From the NCBI GenBank assembly GCA_038030265.1, contig CM075941.1, forward strand, positions 13,144,001-13,208,000: 64,000 nt of DNA, in the 5' to 3' direction. Positions 22,474-35,100 of this stretch are shown piece by piece. The DNA comes from Corythucha ciliata (lineage: Eukaryota > Arthropoda > Insecta > Hemiptera > Tingidae). Numbering within the stretch: position 1 is the stretch's first letter; each line of letters opens with the position of its first letter. The notes below the pieces were generated by a model. It ran no database searches, was not told the DNA's origin, and worked only from the letters and a program-made list of their open reading frames with translations. Made by a program: the position numbers and the translations under genes.

Positions 22474-25130
22474 GGTATCTTACATACTTATTAATATAAT
22501 ATACTATTTTTTGAACGATTTTCCGGCTAAAGTACTTTATTCCTATTGAAAAAAGTTGGTAACCCTAGTTTCGGGTCTAAATTATATCAGTGGCATTGCT
22601 TAGTTTCTGGCTTTTATTCCTGTGAAATTGCCAGTTTCAGGTTCAGGACATGGATCCCGGGCTAGCTAACCCAGGCAGCACTCGAATCCTGACGAACAGC
22701 CGTAAAATTGAAACATTTTGAAGGCAATCATCCGTGATATTGAACATTGAAGGTTGCGTTATTAAACTCGATTACATCATTTCTGGACTTGGTTATTGCG
22801 AAATTAGAAGTTTTGGTTTTTATTTATTCGTCAAAGTTGTACCGGAACCCGGAGCTATACAGCCTGGCCACGACAGCGCTTCAAGTCCGACAAATAGGCT
22901 TTGAGTTTTTCGTGAATATTTGTGTCTATTCTTTTGGTTGAGTTCGTTGTGGTTTTAGCAACTTTGTGACATGTAAAATGTCCTGGCTGAACCACAAAAA
23001 TTCTTATTACAGAAAGTGCTCAGAAGTTCTATGGCTTGCTGAATACTGGAGTACGCGAACGCGAAAATATATTGAAATGTCCTTAGTTATTCGCTAATTG
23101 ATAACATTAACTGTGAAACCCGTTCCTTTATTATTTTTCTAATTAACGCATTTTTAATAGTGTTATTCGCGCCCTTATTATAGCCTAAATAAATTATAAA
23201 AGCTGTGTCGGGAGTTTTGCGCGAGGAATAAATAAAAAGGGGTCGCTGAATCCACTCACAGTGTTAGCGGGTTGACGGGTAGAGGGGGGGGTGGATATCA
23301 AGGCTAAAAAGGCTCGTGTGGATCGTCGAGCACGGAGCGGTGGTAGGGAAAGCCCTGCATTGAAGGTGAAGGGGAAAAGCCCTTGTCGACGGAGAAGGGC
23401 AGGTTGGGAGCGGATCGTTGGGGATGTCGACGGGGAGGAGAGTTGTCGGACGAAGGGCCGCAAAATGCGGAGAAGGGTTTTGTATCGATTCTACAGAGAG
23501 TGAGAGAGAGGCTCTTTGCTTTCGCCCTTCTTCTTCCACCGTCAGCCCTCCACCCAACAACTCACAACACACAGACAGACTCAAAGCTTCTCTTTCTCAC
23601 CCTCTCACTCCCGAGGCCAAAAGGGATGAAGGCGACCCTTCTCATTCTCCTCCACCCCTCTACCACACTTCTTCTTATACACCCTCCAACATGACTTACC
23701 GCTCTAATAAAACACTGTGTAGGGCTTTATTGCCTGGGCCTTCTCAAGCAAAGGTTTCACCCCCCTCCACCATCCAAACTATCTTATTGAACATCGTCTT
23801 TCGAGAAGCATTCTGTAAATCTTAATCTAAAGAAAAATGTCGTATTCAATTTAGACTGTACATGTTTTGTGTTTACCCACTGCATTTGGTCTCATAATCT
23901 ATTGCTTTGGATTCAACCATGAAAGGAAATGGTTTCTTTAGCCAAGTTTTCTTTTCGCTATTATTAAAAAGTTTTACGATGTAGCTTTTTATAAAAAGTA
24001 TCATAAAAACGATGTTTTGATTTATTCAAACGTGGTTTACTGCCCAATACTTTTTGTAGATTTTTTTATCCACTTTCACAAGTCATTACGTTGTGCTTTA
24101 AAAAGAGTAAAACTGCCAGCAACTTTTTAAAGTCGCTCGTTTTCGGTTGAGGGACGGAATTTCGTGGGAAAATGTCCTCCCTCATCGACAAAAAGGGCTG
24201 CCCCTCCCCCCCCAGAAGGCTAACAAGGTTAGAAGAGTAAATCGTAAGTAAAAAGGACCCGTATATCCTTTTCATCCTCCACCTCCTCCCCTTCTATTGC
24301 AAGAGGGGACTTAATATTTTTTGATAATATTTCGATGCCGTGGGGGAAACGTGTATGCAAATCCGTCTAAAAGCTTCTTCGTAAATATCTTGGAAAGGAA
24401 AACCTACGGGGTATAAAACCTCTCTCTCCATTATTATGTTTTCTTGGTCGATGAAGTGAGAAAAACCCATCCTTTATTCCAAGTGACAAGCGCTCTGCAA
24501 GGTTCAGTAAGTTTTCCTCAGTTTGTACCATCACCCCCCCCCCTCCACACTTTCCATAAAACTCCTAAGTGGTTTTTATCTTCTTCGTGACTCTTCTCAT
24601 TTGTTTTGTTTTTGTTTCTTTCTGTATTTGGTCGTCCCCCCATCTCTTTACACACGTTTATTAATTGCCCGCGATTATTGTTCCAAGATTTATTCCGAAA
24701 CATCGTGAGCACTCAATTAACGATTCGACCGCTTCAAAAGTAATTAAAAGCCGCCCTCCCTCTCTCGTCGTGTTTAAATTCCTCCCTCGGGAAAACCACT
24801 CTCTCCCGATTCTCTTAGAAACTCCGCAATAATTCACCCCCAAAACTCAGTCCTGTTTAAGACCTCTTTCCTCCTACTCATTTCCAATGTGAAAAAGCGA
24901 AGGGGGGGGGGGTACAAAATGCAGTAGGAAATAGGTTTCCTCCCTTCACTTCAAACCCACTCATTCCACAAAGGTTTATTCGACATTACTCTCGCATTGT
25001 TAGCAATCCAATGTAGGGGCTGTTGCGGGGAAGGGAGAGGCCGTGGACTCCCCAAAACCATACCCATTCCTCTCTCTTCATTGTCGACAAAACGTTTTGA
25101 TCCTCTTTTGTCCCGGCCACCCTCCCCCCC
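22474..25130. other. Gene-free stretch with a GA/CT-rich island
   Basis: No supported gene. Several overlapping frames of 60-135 codons around 23194-23825 come from a GC-richer, purine/pyrimidine-biased island (AGAGGG and CCCTCC words). They read as low-complexity peptides on both strands. A C9 run is at 24535 and a G11 run near 24901. Confidence 0.4.
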
Positions 25131-27608
25131 TCCCCGACCCATTGCGACCTATCAAATACACCGACACAACATATACACACGTTCTAACGCTTATATAGAG
25201 CTCTTTGCTAACATTAATATTTCCACGCTGATAACGCACCGCTCGTTCTTCCCCGCCCATCAACCAACCGGACAACTTTTTTAATGTGATGTTTTTCTGG
25301 GGGGGAGGGAGGCGTTGTTGTTGAATTAGTCATCAATACACCCCCCTTTTTACCCCATTCGCTCGACCTATTTGCTTGATAACCCGATTTTTTCATGCCT
25401 TTTATTCCGTGCCCCCTCCTATACGACGATAGGAAGAGGGGTAATTATAGATTCGATTTTCAAGGGAAACCCTCTTTATTTGTTTTTTTTAATTAACCCT
25501 CCTTGATTTGATTAATGTCGACGCTCTCGAAAAATGTTTGTTTTCACTCGAATGACTCGACGGTGCATTATGGAGGAAGTTGTAAAAAGCCCTTCGGTCA
25601 ACTGTTGTCCGAGACTTTTCGTGGTTGGGCGGAAGGGTTAAACTCACGTTATAGATACGGTTGATGTGGCTTGATTGGATGAAGGGGAGAAAACCTTTCC
25701 CCTCAACCACCCTCACCATCGGATCCTGTTGAAGTGCTCTTGAAATGTTTTGTATATTCCCTCTAATGCTTTCCCCTCCTCACCTGAGGGGTGATGTACA
25801 TTGTCTCGGTAATCTCTCCCTTTTATTTTTAAATTAACTCCATTTTATTAATGAAATTAGAGGGCACATGGAGCACAAATTGATGTAACTGGGGTGGAAA
25901 TTCATAGAAAAATTGATAGTATGAGTTAATTATTTGCCGTTTCGTGCAAGACGCCGGCTAGAAAATCGATGCGGAAATAGAGCAGGGAAACGTCATTGTT
26001 TTGAATAAAACAGGTTTACATATCCCTCTAATTATACGTTCTAGCCGGGCTACGTGTTCTAAGGGAACAGACCGCAAAATAATACTGTGAAATCATGGCG
26101 AAGGTCACTGGGGAGAAAAAATCAGCTCAAAACTCGGAAAACTCGGCTGAATTTAACTGAGCTAGCTTACTTGGTTAATAATTTGCACCAAAGTAAGTTC
26201 GGTCGTTTTAACCTGGTGTCATTTTCCGGTTAAACAAAATGTCTAACCGAGTTTGATTCTAACCAAGAATTCTGGCAGTTTCAACCTAGTAGATGTGCTC
26301 GTCACTCGGTTCTTTTAACAGAAATTACCTAGCTAGGTTGTTAATGTATTAACCGTACCTTTTTTTTTTTTTCCCCGACCCATTGCGACCTATCAAATAC
26401 ACCGACACAACATATACACACGTTCTAACGCTTATATAGAGCTCTTTGCTAACATTAATATTTCCACGCTGATAACGCACCGCTCGTTCTTCCCCGCCCA
26501 TCAACCAACCGGACAACTTTTTTAATGTGATGTTTTTCTGGGGGGGAGGGAGGCGTTGTTGTTGAATTAGTCATCAATACACCCCCCTTTTTACCCCATT
26601 CGCTCGACCTATTTGCTTGATAACCCGATTTTTTCATGCCTTTTATTCCGTGCCCCCTCCTATACGACGATAGGAAGAGGGGTAATTATAGATTCGATTT
26701 TCAAGGGAAACCCTCTTTATTTGTTTTTTTTAATTAACCCTCCTTGATTTGATTAATGTCGACGCTCTCGAAAAATGTTTGTTTTCACTCGAATGACTCG
26801 ACGGTGCATTATGGAGGAAGTTGTAAAAAGCCCTTCGGTCAACTGTTGTCCGAGACTTTTCGTGGTTGGGCGGAAGGGTTAAACTCACGTTATAGATACG
26901 GTTGATGTGGCTTGATTGGATGAAGGGGAGAAAACCTTTCCCCTCAACCACCCTCACCATCGGATCCTGTTGAAGTGCTCTTGAAATGTTTTGTATATTC
27001 CCTCTAATGCTTTCCCCTCCTCACCTGAGGGGTGATGTACATTGTCTCGGTAATCTCTCCCTTTTATTTTTAAATTAACTCCATTTTATTAATGAAATTA
27101 GAGGGCACATGGAGCACAAATTGATGTAACTGGGGTGGAAATTCATAGAAAAATTGATAGTATGTGTTAATTATTTGCCGTTTCGTGCAAGACGCCGGCT
27201 AGAAAATCGATGCGGAAATAGAGCAGGGAAACGTCATTGTTTTGAATAAAACAGGTTTACATATCCCTCTAATTATACGTTCTAGCCGGGCTACGTGTTC
27301 TAAGGGAACAGACCGCAAAATAATACTGTGAAATCATGGCGAAGGTCACTGGGGAGAAAAAATCAGCTCAAAACTCGGAAAACTCGGCTGAATTTAACTG
27401 AGCTTACTTGGTTAATAATTTGCACCAAAGTAAGTTCGGTCGTTTTAACCTGGCGTCATTTTCCGGTTAAACAAAATGTCTAACCGAGATTGATTCTAAC
27501 CAAGAATTCTGGCAGTTTCAACCTAGTAGATGTGCTCGTCACTCGGTTCTTTTAACAGACATTACCTAGCTAGGTTGTTAATGTATTAACCGTACCTTTT
27601 TTTTTTTT
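25131..27608. repeat. Tandem duplication, 1,241-bp unit, two copies
   Basis: Copy 1 is 25131-26371 and copy 2 is 26372-27608. Both start TCCCCGACCC and end TTAACCGTACC plus a T-run (T13 at 26360-26372, T12 at 27597-27608). The first 800 bp or so look identical. About five differences are all in the last 450 bp: a GAG/GTG change near 25920 versus 27160, a 4-bp TAGC loss in copy 2 near 27400, and three further substitutions. Short open frames recur at the same offset in both and carry no recognisable motif. The duplication is either recent or an assembly artefact. Confidence 0.92.
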
Positions 27609-27698
27609 GAAACAACACCCACGGGTAGGAGGGTTGCCCCCCCCCCGGCACGGAATCCTAGGTGGATAATTGTGCCCCCCCCCCCTGGGTCTGTGGAT

Positions 27699-29159
27699 CT
27701 AGTCCAGGATCTCCTTCCCTCTGATAAGGTTTAGGAGGTCCTTGGCTAGAGTTTCGCCCTCGAGTAGGTCGGCCCCGAAGATGCTGAGCCGGCGGCCCGC
27801 GAGCGCCTCACATTCGAACACGATGTGACAGGCCCCACACAGTCTGTACACCGGGGACTCCGTGGTTACCCCGATGCGGTGTAGGTGATAACGGAGCTGG
27901 AAGAATCCAGTGATAAGGCCTACCACCGTTCTAAGGTCTCTCCGGCTAAGTCAGAGCAGTTTGCTCGTAAGCCTCCTGCACGGTCCTTCAACCATGCGCT
28001 TACTCTGCTGATATCCCTCCAATATCTGCCAGCGTATAGCCGCCTGGGCATTAACCCACTTGGCTATCGCCATCCTGAAGGTCGATGGCGGGACGCCGAG
28101 CGCCGGCTTCGGGCTAGTGAAGTCTCCACTCGAGCCCTCCCTGGCCAAGGAGTCCGCCTGCTCGTTCCCGTAGATACACTTATGTCCTGGTACCCATTCA
28201 AGGCTTACCTTGTTATCCTGGGCCAGTAAACAAAGGCTTTGGCGGCAGTCCCATACAAGCCCGGAGCTCACTATCGGAGCCGTTAGTGCCTTAATGGCAG
28301 CCTGGCTATCCGTGAGAATACGTATATGGGCATTTTGCTCGTCCCTACGTATATTCTCAGCAGCACAGGCCTTGATTGCGTAGACTTCGGCTTGTAAGGC
28401 CGAGGTGTGTACCCCCAGAGGTGTAGACAGCCTCCACTCAGGTTCCACCCCGTACACCCCCGCACCGGTCCCGTTATTCGTTTTAGAGCCGTCTGTAAAC
28501 CACAACCGCTCCTTGTGATTTCTTTTCACCGCCTGCCCCTCACCGGACACAAGGCGGACGGAGAAGGGACAGCGTTCACCGAGGGTTCTCGGCATGATGT
28601 CCGGCATCATGCCCAGCACTGGGTCCCGAACCGTGTCCAGGATCCCAGTGTGAGACCTCCTGGAATTAAGGCTCCCTCCCCTCCATAAACCACCCCATTT
28701 ATGCCTTAAGGCCGACATTGCTGCCGCCCCCTTGATGAAAATATCAAAGGGAGGGAGTCCCGTCAGTATCTCCATCGTTGCAGTAGGAGTGGGGAGCTTA
28801 GCCCCAGTGACCATCAGGCACGCCAGTCTCTGAACACTAGTGAGGGTATTTTTGGCCCCCACTTGTTCCGCTTTGTGCCCCCAGACCACTGAGCAATATG
28901 TCAGTGCTGGTCTGACTATCGCCGTATATAGCCACAGGATCATTTGTGGCCTCAGTCCCCACGTTTTGCCGCAGGAATTTTTCGTCCTCATAAGCAGCAT
29001 TTTACCCCTGTCGGCAACCCTGCCCAGGTGCTTGTTCCAGGTAAGCGTGGATTCCAGGGTTACCCCCAGATACTTCACTTCCCTCCGAAGAGATAGCCTG
29101 GTATCGTAGAACCGGGGTTCTTTAAAGTCCCCCAAATTCCTCTTTCTAGTGAAGGCCAC
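27699..29159 (-). pseudogene. LINE RT C-terminus and RNase H domain, one in-frame stop
   Basis: The 402-codon frame (29159-27951) includes the RT thumb region (RREVKYLGVTLE and LTYCSVVWG) and a typical retroelement RNase H. Visible acidic sites are FTDGSK, LQAEVYA, ILTDSQAA and YGNEQAD, with WVPGH before the last. A TGA at 27951-27953 interrupts the frame. The same frame continues with RTVVGLITG, a CGACHIVFECE segment and a stop at 27699, as expected for a LINE C-terminus with a CCHC-like motif. One nonsense change therefore separates the two parts. Confidence 0.85.
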
Positions 29160-30095
29160 TAGGTTGGTCTTGTCAGGGTTTACATTCAGCCCTTCTTTCC
29201 CACACTAGTCCTTCACTATATTCAATGCTGACTGAGTCAAGTCCGACACCACCCCGACATGTCGCCCTCTAATGACGACGACAATGTCGTCCGCGTATCC
29301 CTGGACATAGACCCCGTTATCAGCCAACCAAGGACCAGCACCAATTAGGAATTGGCCACCATGCCCCACATTCGGGGTGACAACCCCCCCCCCCCTGTGG
29401 GCACCCCTTCTTTACAACCACCTCCAGGGATTCCCCAAGGAGCGTGGCGGTAACTGTTCTGCTTTCAAGCAGCACCCTCAACCACCTACTAATGGTGTCG
29501 CAGATGCCATGCCGTCCTGCAGCTTCAATAACCGAGGATATAGAGGTATTGTCAAAGGCACCCTCTATGTCCAGGAAGATTCCCACCGCTAGTTCCTTGT
29601 GGTCTAGTATCCTCCAGCCTAGTAACCAGCTGGTGTAGTGCCGTTTCGCAGGACTTACCCTGCTGGTAGGCAAATTGACCTGGGTTAATGGCCTTGAAGG
29701 GGGAAGCTTTCCCAGGTATGCCTATCCACCAGTTTTTCCCACGTCTTCAAAACGAAAGATGTTAGACATATGGGTCGGTACGCCTTAGCCAGTGCATGGG
29801 CGCCCCGGCTTAGGAATAAACACAACCCGTGCTTTCCGCCAGACCTCATGGATTCTGCCCATTGCCAGGCAAGCCCTGAAGATGCAACACAGTCGTCTGG
29901 CAACCTCTGACCCCCCCCCCTCCTGCTTTGAAGGGAGAAAACGAGCAAATGGCCCATTGTTCCCTTCCCATTGTGATCACCTCCCTAGCCACATGCCAGT
30001 CCACTCTTGTCGCCCTCCTTCGCGAGGGCTCCAAGGACGGAATGGACGATACAACCCCCACGGCCCCCGGAAAGTCTCTTGGATCTCTCCGTTAT
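29160..30095 (-). pseudogene. LINE reverse transcriptase core, several frameshifts
   Basis: RT motifs lie in different frames: SFSPFKAGG (30061-29846 frame), AKAYRPICLTSF (29957-29685 frame) and FLDIEGAFDNTS plus CPQGG (29673-29320 frame). The catalytic YADD lies at about 29285-29310. Indels are needed between each. One lies near the C-run at about 29387-29399, a likely slippage point. The catalytic aspartates are readable, but the protein cannot be made. Confidence 0.8.
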
Positions 30096-30639
30096 TTGAG
30101 TGCGTAATCCATTTACACGAGCTCATCTACCTTTGTTTTATTGTTTGGAAGGTAGATTAGATAGGCAGCTGTGTTTCATCGCGACGCCTTTTTTTGGATG
30201 CTCAATTCATTTCCGAGAACTACGTGTAGGGTATAGGAACAGAAGGGCTTCGGATAATTTCAATGCAAGGTAAAAAGTAAGGAAAAAATGCTCACCGCTA
30301 TTCTCGAGTTTGAGATGCTCAGTTTGGCTGTCTTGAAGATTTGTGGCGTTATCTCTGTGCCAGAAAAAAAAAAACCTTTCCTGATCCTGTGATGTTTTCG
30401 ATGGCCCTATCCCGGGGGGCTCCGAGTTTTACTCGCGGGAATTTAACCCGAAGTCGATGCAATCTGCGATAGTAAATAAGCAAAAAATCATCAGGACATA
30501 AGCTCAGGAATAAAACGCTATTCACGAAAATTTTTCTACGTGAAAAAATGAATTAAGAGGGAATAGGCTTAATCCTAATTACACACAAGATGTACGAAAT
30601 GATCTCACGGTGTAACACGGCACAAAACGCTCTGTTTCA
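30096..30639. other. Unassigned stretch upstream of the LINE
   Basis: No gene or repeat recognised. It is the probable insertion flank of the truncated LINE. Confidence 0.35.
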
Positions 30640-31070
30640 GCCTTTTTAGGGGTAATTATGGTGCCTTAGGTGCTTAAGCCCTTATGGTTACTGGTAAGGG
30701 CATTATGTGGTTAGAACTCATTGTGTTTAGGGTACATTGGGGTTCGGTTACATTAAGGCCAGGGCACGTAACGGTTAGAGCTTTTTGCATGTAGCGCTCA
30801 TTGTGGTTACGACACATTGACAGTTATGCCAATACGGGTGTGAGCGCTCCACACCCGTAACATGTCCAGCTTTGACCGGCTGACCAGGCTGACGGGGAAT
30901 GGGGCGAGGATAACCAGGACTTCACGTGCCGGGTCACTTTTAGGACGTAATGACAGATCTATCCTGATAGCCATGTGCCCCTCAGGCCATCGAGCCGCAA
31001 GGCGCGAAGAAGGCACATTCCTGGTTAGGGCACATTGTCCGTTTGTGGCACATTGTGGTAAGGTGGTAAA
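30640..31070 (+). repeat. Degenerate array of about 17-bp units (ATTGTGGTTAGGGCAC-like)
   Basis: Variants of ATTGTGGTTAGGGCAC recur every 16-30 bp from about 30650 (TTATGGTGCCTTAGG, ATTATGTGGTTAGAAC, CATTGTGTTTAGGGTAC, CACATTGTCC and others). The central part (30830-31020) is less clear. No coding. It may be related to the array at 31720-32110. Confidence 0.5.
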
Positions 31071-31189
31071 AATTGCCAATGACATCGTGAAACGTCCATC
31101 TTCGTTCCCGTTGAGAGTTGCTGACGCCTCTAAATAACCTTTGAAAATTGGGGTTCCTCTAAATAGCCGCCGAAGAACATTCATTTTTC

Positions 31190-31460
31190 TTAATTGTACA
31201 CGTCAATTAGCGCTTTATCTCAATCTCCCATACGTGAATTAGGTAGCGTTTTTTCTCAAATTTAGCCGTGGATCAGCGTTTTCTCAATTTTACTCGCGAA
31301 TTAGCGTTTTACCTCAATTTTAGCCGCGAATTGGGGCTTGTTATTAATTTTTCTACTGCATTGCCGTATTGTCTTAATCTTAGCCGTAAATTAGCCTCCA
31401 AATAAATATGTTTAACATGAATTGGCGTATTTTTCTCAACATTGGCGTCAAATGAGGACT
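31190..31460 (+). repeat. Degenerate array of about 30-36-bp units (AATTAGCGTTTT...TTTTAGCCG)
   Basis: Successive units read approximately GCGAATTAGCGTTTT, then CTCAATTTTAGCC. Clear examples are near 31203, 31235, 31275, 31310 and 31380. The same unit family occurs at 52870-53390 in this orientation and at 57640-58170 in the opposite orientation. Confidence 0.6.
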
Positions 31461-31719
31461 TTTTCACAAGCGTTAGGACCTACGGTCCTGGTGTGAGCGT
31501 TTTTTACCGATTTCAGGAGCGGCCTTCTTTAAGAACATCATATACTCACGGACGTCGACAGGCTAGTTAGGAGACGAAAAAAGTCGTCCTAAACCAACGA
31601 CAAGGCAAAACTTTTCATTTTCGGTGCTGATAACCGTTTGTATAGGCGAGAAAAATGAAAATTTTTTCATCTAGAAGATATTCTGAGGCCTTCTCTGGAC
31701 GAGCCCGCGGCCCTGGACG

Positions 31720-32110
31720 GCAGGGAGCATTGCTATAGTTGGTGCTTTGCTGTGGTTGCGGAGCTTTATTGTGGTTATAGGGATGGGGGTTTATTGAGGT
31801 TGACTTTTGTGTGGTTGGGGCTTTGTGTTGCGGTTGGTCCTTCTTTTGGTTAGACCTTTAATATGTGGTAGGATATTTTGTTTGGTAGGAGCTACACTGT
31901 GTTGCGAGCTCTACTTTGGTTTGAACACTGCTATGGTTGGAGCTTTTTTGTGGTTGGAGCTCCACTGTGGTTGGGGCTCTCTTGGTATAATAGAAGCTCT
32001 GCTGTGGTACCAGATGTTTTGTGGTTGTAGCTTTTCTCTTAGTTGGGCCTTTTTTTGTGGTTGAAATTTTTATTGTGGTCGGAGATCCTCTGTGATTGGT
32101 GCTGCGCTGT
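31720..32110 (+). repeat. Degenerate array of about 18-bp units (TTGTGGTTGGAGCTTTT)
   Basis: Some twenty imperfect units of 15-22 bp. Clear examples are TATGGTTGGAGCTTTT, TTGTGGTTGGAGCTCCAC, TGTGGTTGGGGCTCT and TTGTGGTTGTAGCTTTT. The T/G-rich strand is always the plus strand. Open frames on both strands here are a by-product of the repeat. Confidence 0.7.
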
Positions 32111-35100
32111 TTTTGGAGCCAGAGCACTATTATGATACAGTAAAAAATGGTTGGTGTCGGAGGGGGTTGAAAGGGCTCTATGTGTTCCAACGCCGAACCC
32201 AAATGTTCTCTTCGTGGCTCTGTGTGGATGTATTGGTATAAGGCCGTGCGAAAAACAGCGGAGATAAGAGGACGCCACGGCCATGAAATTCAATCAATTA
32301 TCGATACCTCCAAAATTAATTCAGTGCCATATTGATTGATTGCCATTCATATAATTGATTGTTAGAGTAAAGGGGGGTGATTCTTCAAGTTTTCTGCATT
32401 GAATTTCCAATCGGAAAGCCGTGTGATTTCATTAATTTTCTTTAAAAATCTATGAAATCAGTTGAATTTTCTATAGAAAATCCGATGCGGAAAAGTTACG
32501 GAATAAGCCCCCAAGATCTTCACATTTTCCTAAATTTTTAGAACTGTTGTAGCGTGTCTGTAAGGGCTCATTGGTCGTTGGCCAAAGTAGATCTGCAGCT
32601 CCAAAGTTCCTCTTTAAATGAATGCATTTCAGGGTATTTTACTGTAGTATTTTGTAGGAGTCAACACGACGCCCACCGAGTTCCTTATTTAGCAAAAACG
32701 ACTTTTAATGGGCAAATACTCCTATGGTTGGGGGGGGGGCTGTTTTTTAAAAAAATGTTTTAAAATCCTGTTTCGGAGTTTTAAAAGGGTTTGGAAAAAA
32801 CAAACTTTTAATTGAATGGAACGGCTATTAAACTTTCTGTGGATAATCCGTCCGGGAAGCCAACATTTTTGTTCATCTGACTCTATCGATATGAGTAAGC
32901 TAGCCTTTTTCATTGTCTAGTCTAGACAGAGGGCAATTTTCCGGCTTTCAAACAGTTTTCAAAATTATTTGAGCTCCGTTCCAAATGTTTGTCGAACAAA
33001 ACAATTTCGTAGCACGGCTCAACATTGTACGGGTGGGGGCGGGGGCGTATTACAGTACAATGAGCTTCAAAGAAACTTCCAAGAAAAGTAGAAAAGACGA
33101 CCGCAATCATTTTCTGTTTGAAGTACACGCGGGATTTTTTTCTCGAATGGAAAGCGGAAAAAAAGAAGCGTCGAGGGAGTAAAGTATAGAAGTCGAGGTT
33201 GCTTCGTAAGATGATGGGGTTTAGAGGTAGAAGGTGGATGAGTACAGTTAGGGGGGGGGGGTTATTGAAACTTGCGAATAAGAGGGCTTGACAGTGGAAA
33301 AGCCTTTTGGTGATGTTAGGGGTGAGGGGAGTGGAAAGTGTGTGTGTGTTAGAATGTGTTCACCGTACAGGGGAGGAGGAGGAGGATGATTGAGTGATTG
33401 CTTCCACAGGCCCCAGCCTTGTTACCCTCGGCATCGATTCTCTTTCACCCTTATACTTCACCATCGTTTTCTACCCTCAAGACCCTCACCTTAAAGGGGT
33501 TGGAATAGTTGGATTGGAAATGGGTGAGGGGGAGGGGGCTGTCGAACAACCACAGTTCACCATCAAACCCCTCAGCGCTTTTTTCTTCTTTCTCTGTTCT
33601 GCTTTTCCTCCTCTTTTCACCCATCGTTGACTTTTGTTTCCACTTCTCTCCCCCTCCCCCTCGAATTCTCGAAATTTTTATGAAAATTCCAAGTGGAGGA
33701 AATATTTCATTAAGTATACCTGTCTAGTTTCTCTTATTAAGATTTCAACTCCTTCGTTATTCTTCGGCACCTACACCTACTGTCGTCTACTTTGTTATAA
33801 GTCCAGTTTTTATTCTCTGGCGCATTCACGCGTGCGAAATGTGCAGCGGGTTGAGACAAAGCACTACAAAAAAAAAACAAAAAAACTTCGTTGTAGATGA
33901 TGAAAATAGCGCTTTAGTTTTTATTATTAATACCAGGAATTCAGTCTGACCGAGGTGTTTAGTGCCATTGCCCTAACAGCACGCTATAGCAGCGCCTTGC
34001 TCTTTGCCCGCATGGATTTAAACAATGTTGTAAGAAAAATTCCACAAAATATAATTATGATCTGACAACTTAACTTCCTTCACACAAACATGCCAATGTG
34101 TAAGTCTCTCTCACCAACGCGAGGCGGTTGAAAACAGAGCGGGGAAACAGGTGAGACTGAACACCTGGACTGGCTCTCTATAGTCTATAGGATCGCTGGT
34201 TCTTGTGTATTGTGTCTTCAGCCTTTGGCATCAGTTCAATCACTCCTCCCCCCCTCCGAGTTTTGGTTTTAATTAAATGCGTGGAATTTCTGTCAATGTA
34301 AAAAAAGGGTCTCTTTACCATTTTCCCGTATAGCGTAGATCCCCTCCCCAACTTCTTGTTTCCTAAGCCCTGCCTTCCGATAAATTAAAGCTGTTAATCA
34401 TTCGATTAGTGAAAGGAACGTTATTAAATGCGAAACCACTGGAACGATAGAGTTTTCACCCCTTTCTCGTGAAGGAATGACAGAGTGCGGTGTGGGTTGA
34501 TTGGAGTGGGTTTCTACGGAGAATTGATGTTTCACCCCCAGCAACCTTGCAGCCCCATTATCAAATATTACTCCCAACTCTCGCATCTTCTCTTCATATA
34601 CGCGATTTACCCCCCCCCCCCCAACTCAAGTGTAGTCAGAATAGCGAGCTGCGAGCTTAAATGACGCCTCAACCGGGCCCTCCTGTACCATCACAAGAAA
34701 CGAGATGCCTAAATTATTAACGCCCCCCCACCCCTTGATCTGATCTAGTGCCGCATAAATAACTTTTAGCCGTGTCTTGTCAAGGCTTTGGAATTGTGGC
34801 GGCTAGGTCCACGTATTATAGTGGAACTATATTCTATTGGACAGTCGTAGAGGCGTAGGTACATTTTGAATAATTCATAGGTGGCTGGGGCGAGATATTT
34901 CCAGTATTTTCCTCACGTTTCTTCTTTTTATTTGTTATCTGAGGGAGAAAAACAGTTTTATTTTAATTGCGGAAAAGCGCGCGGAGCTCGCTCTTTTGAA
35001 ACAAAATTAAAAAGAGTCGTAAAAGCGTGGTGGGTTGCGGGACGGGCTTGGAAAAGGATTAAAATTGAATCAATAAGGCACAAGTTTGCTAAAGGTGATC

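Larger units (their letters stand above)
27610..30095 (-). mobile_element. 5'-truncated LINE (R1/LOA/I-like, with RNase H)
   Basis: A non-LTR retrotransposon remnant on the minus strand. Coding order is reverse transcriptase (about 30061-29160) and then an RNase H domain and C-terminal part (29159-27699). The 3' untranslated part (27610-27698) has two C-runs. It abuts the T12 run at 27597-27608, which could be its poly(A) tail, but the same T-run also ends the other duplication copy. Upstream of about 30095 no ORF1 or endonuclease is seen, so the 5' end is missing. RNase H after RT points to the R1/LOA/I group. The exact clade is uncertain. Confidence 0.82.

Noticed and set aside
23694..23700. 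Minus-strand GTAAGT that could be a splice donor
   Set aside because: No matching acceptor or coding exon upstream was apparent.
23194..23825. Cluster of overlapping frames up to 135 codons on both strands
   Set aside because: The island is purine/pyrimidine-biased and the peptides are low-complexity. There is no motif and no splice support, so a host gene cannot be claimed.
30640..32110. Regular short spacing suggestive of a CRISPR array
   Set aside because: The whole unit repeats with drift. There are no unique spacers between identical repeats, and the context is eukaryotic.
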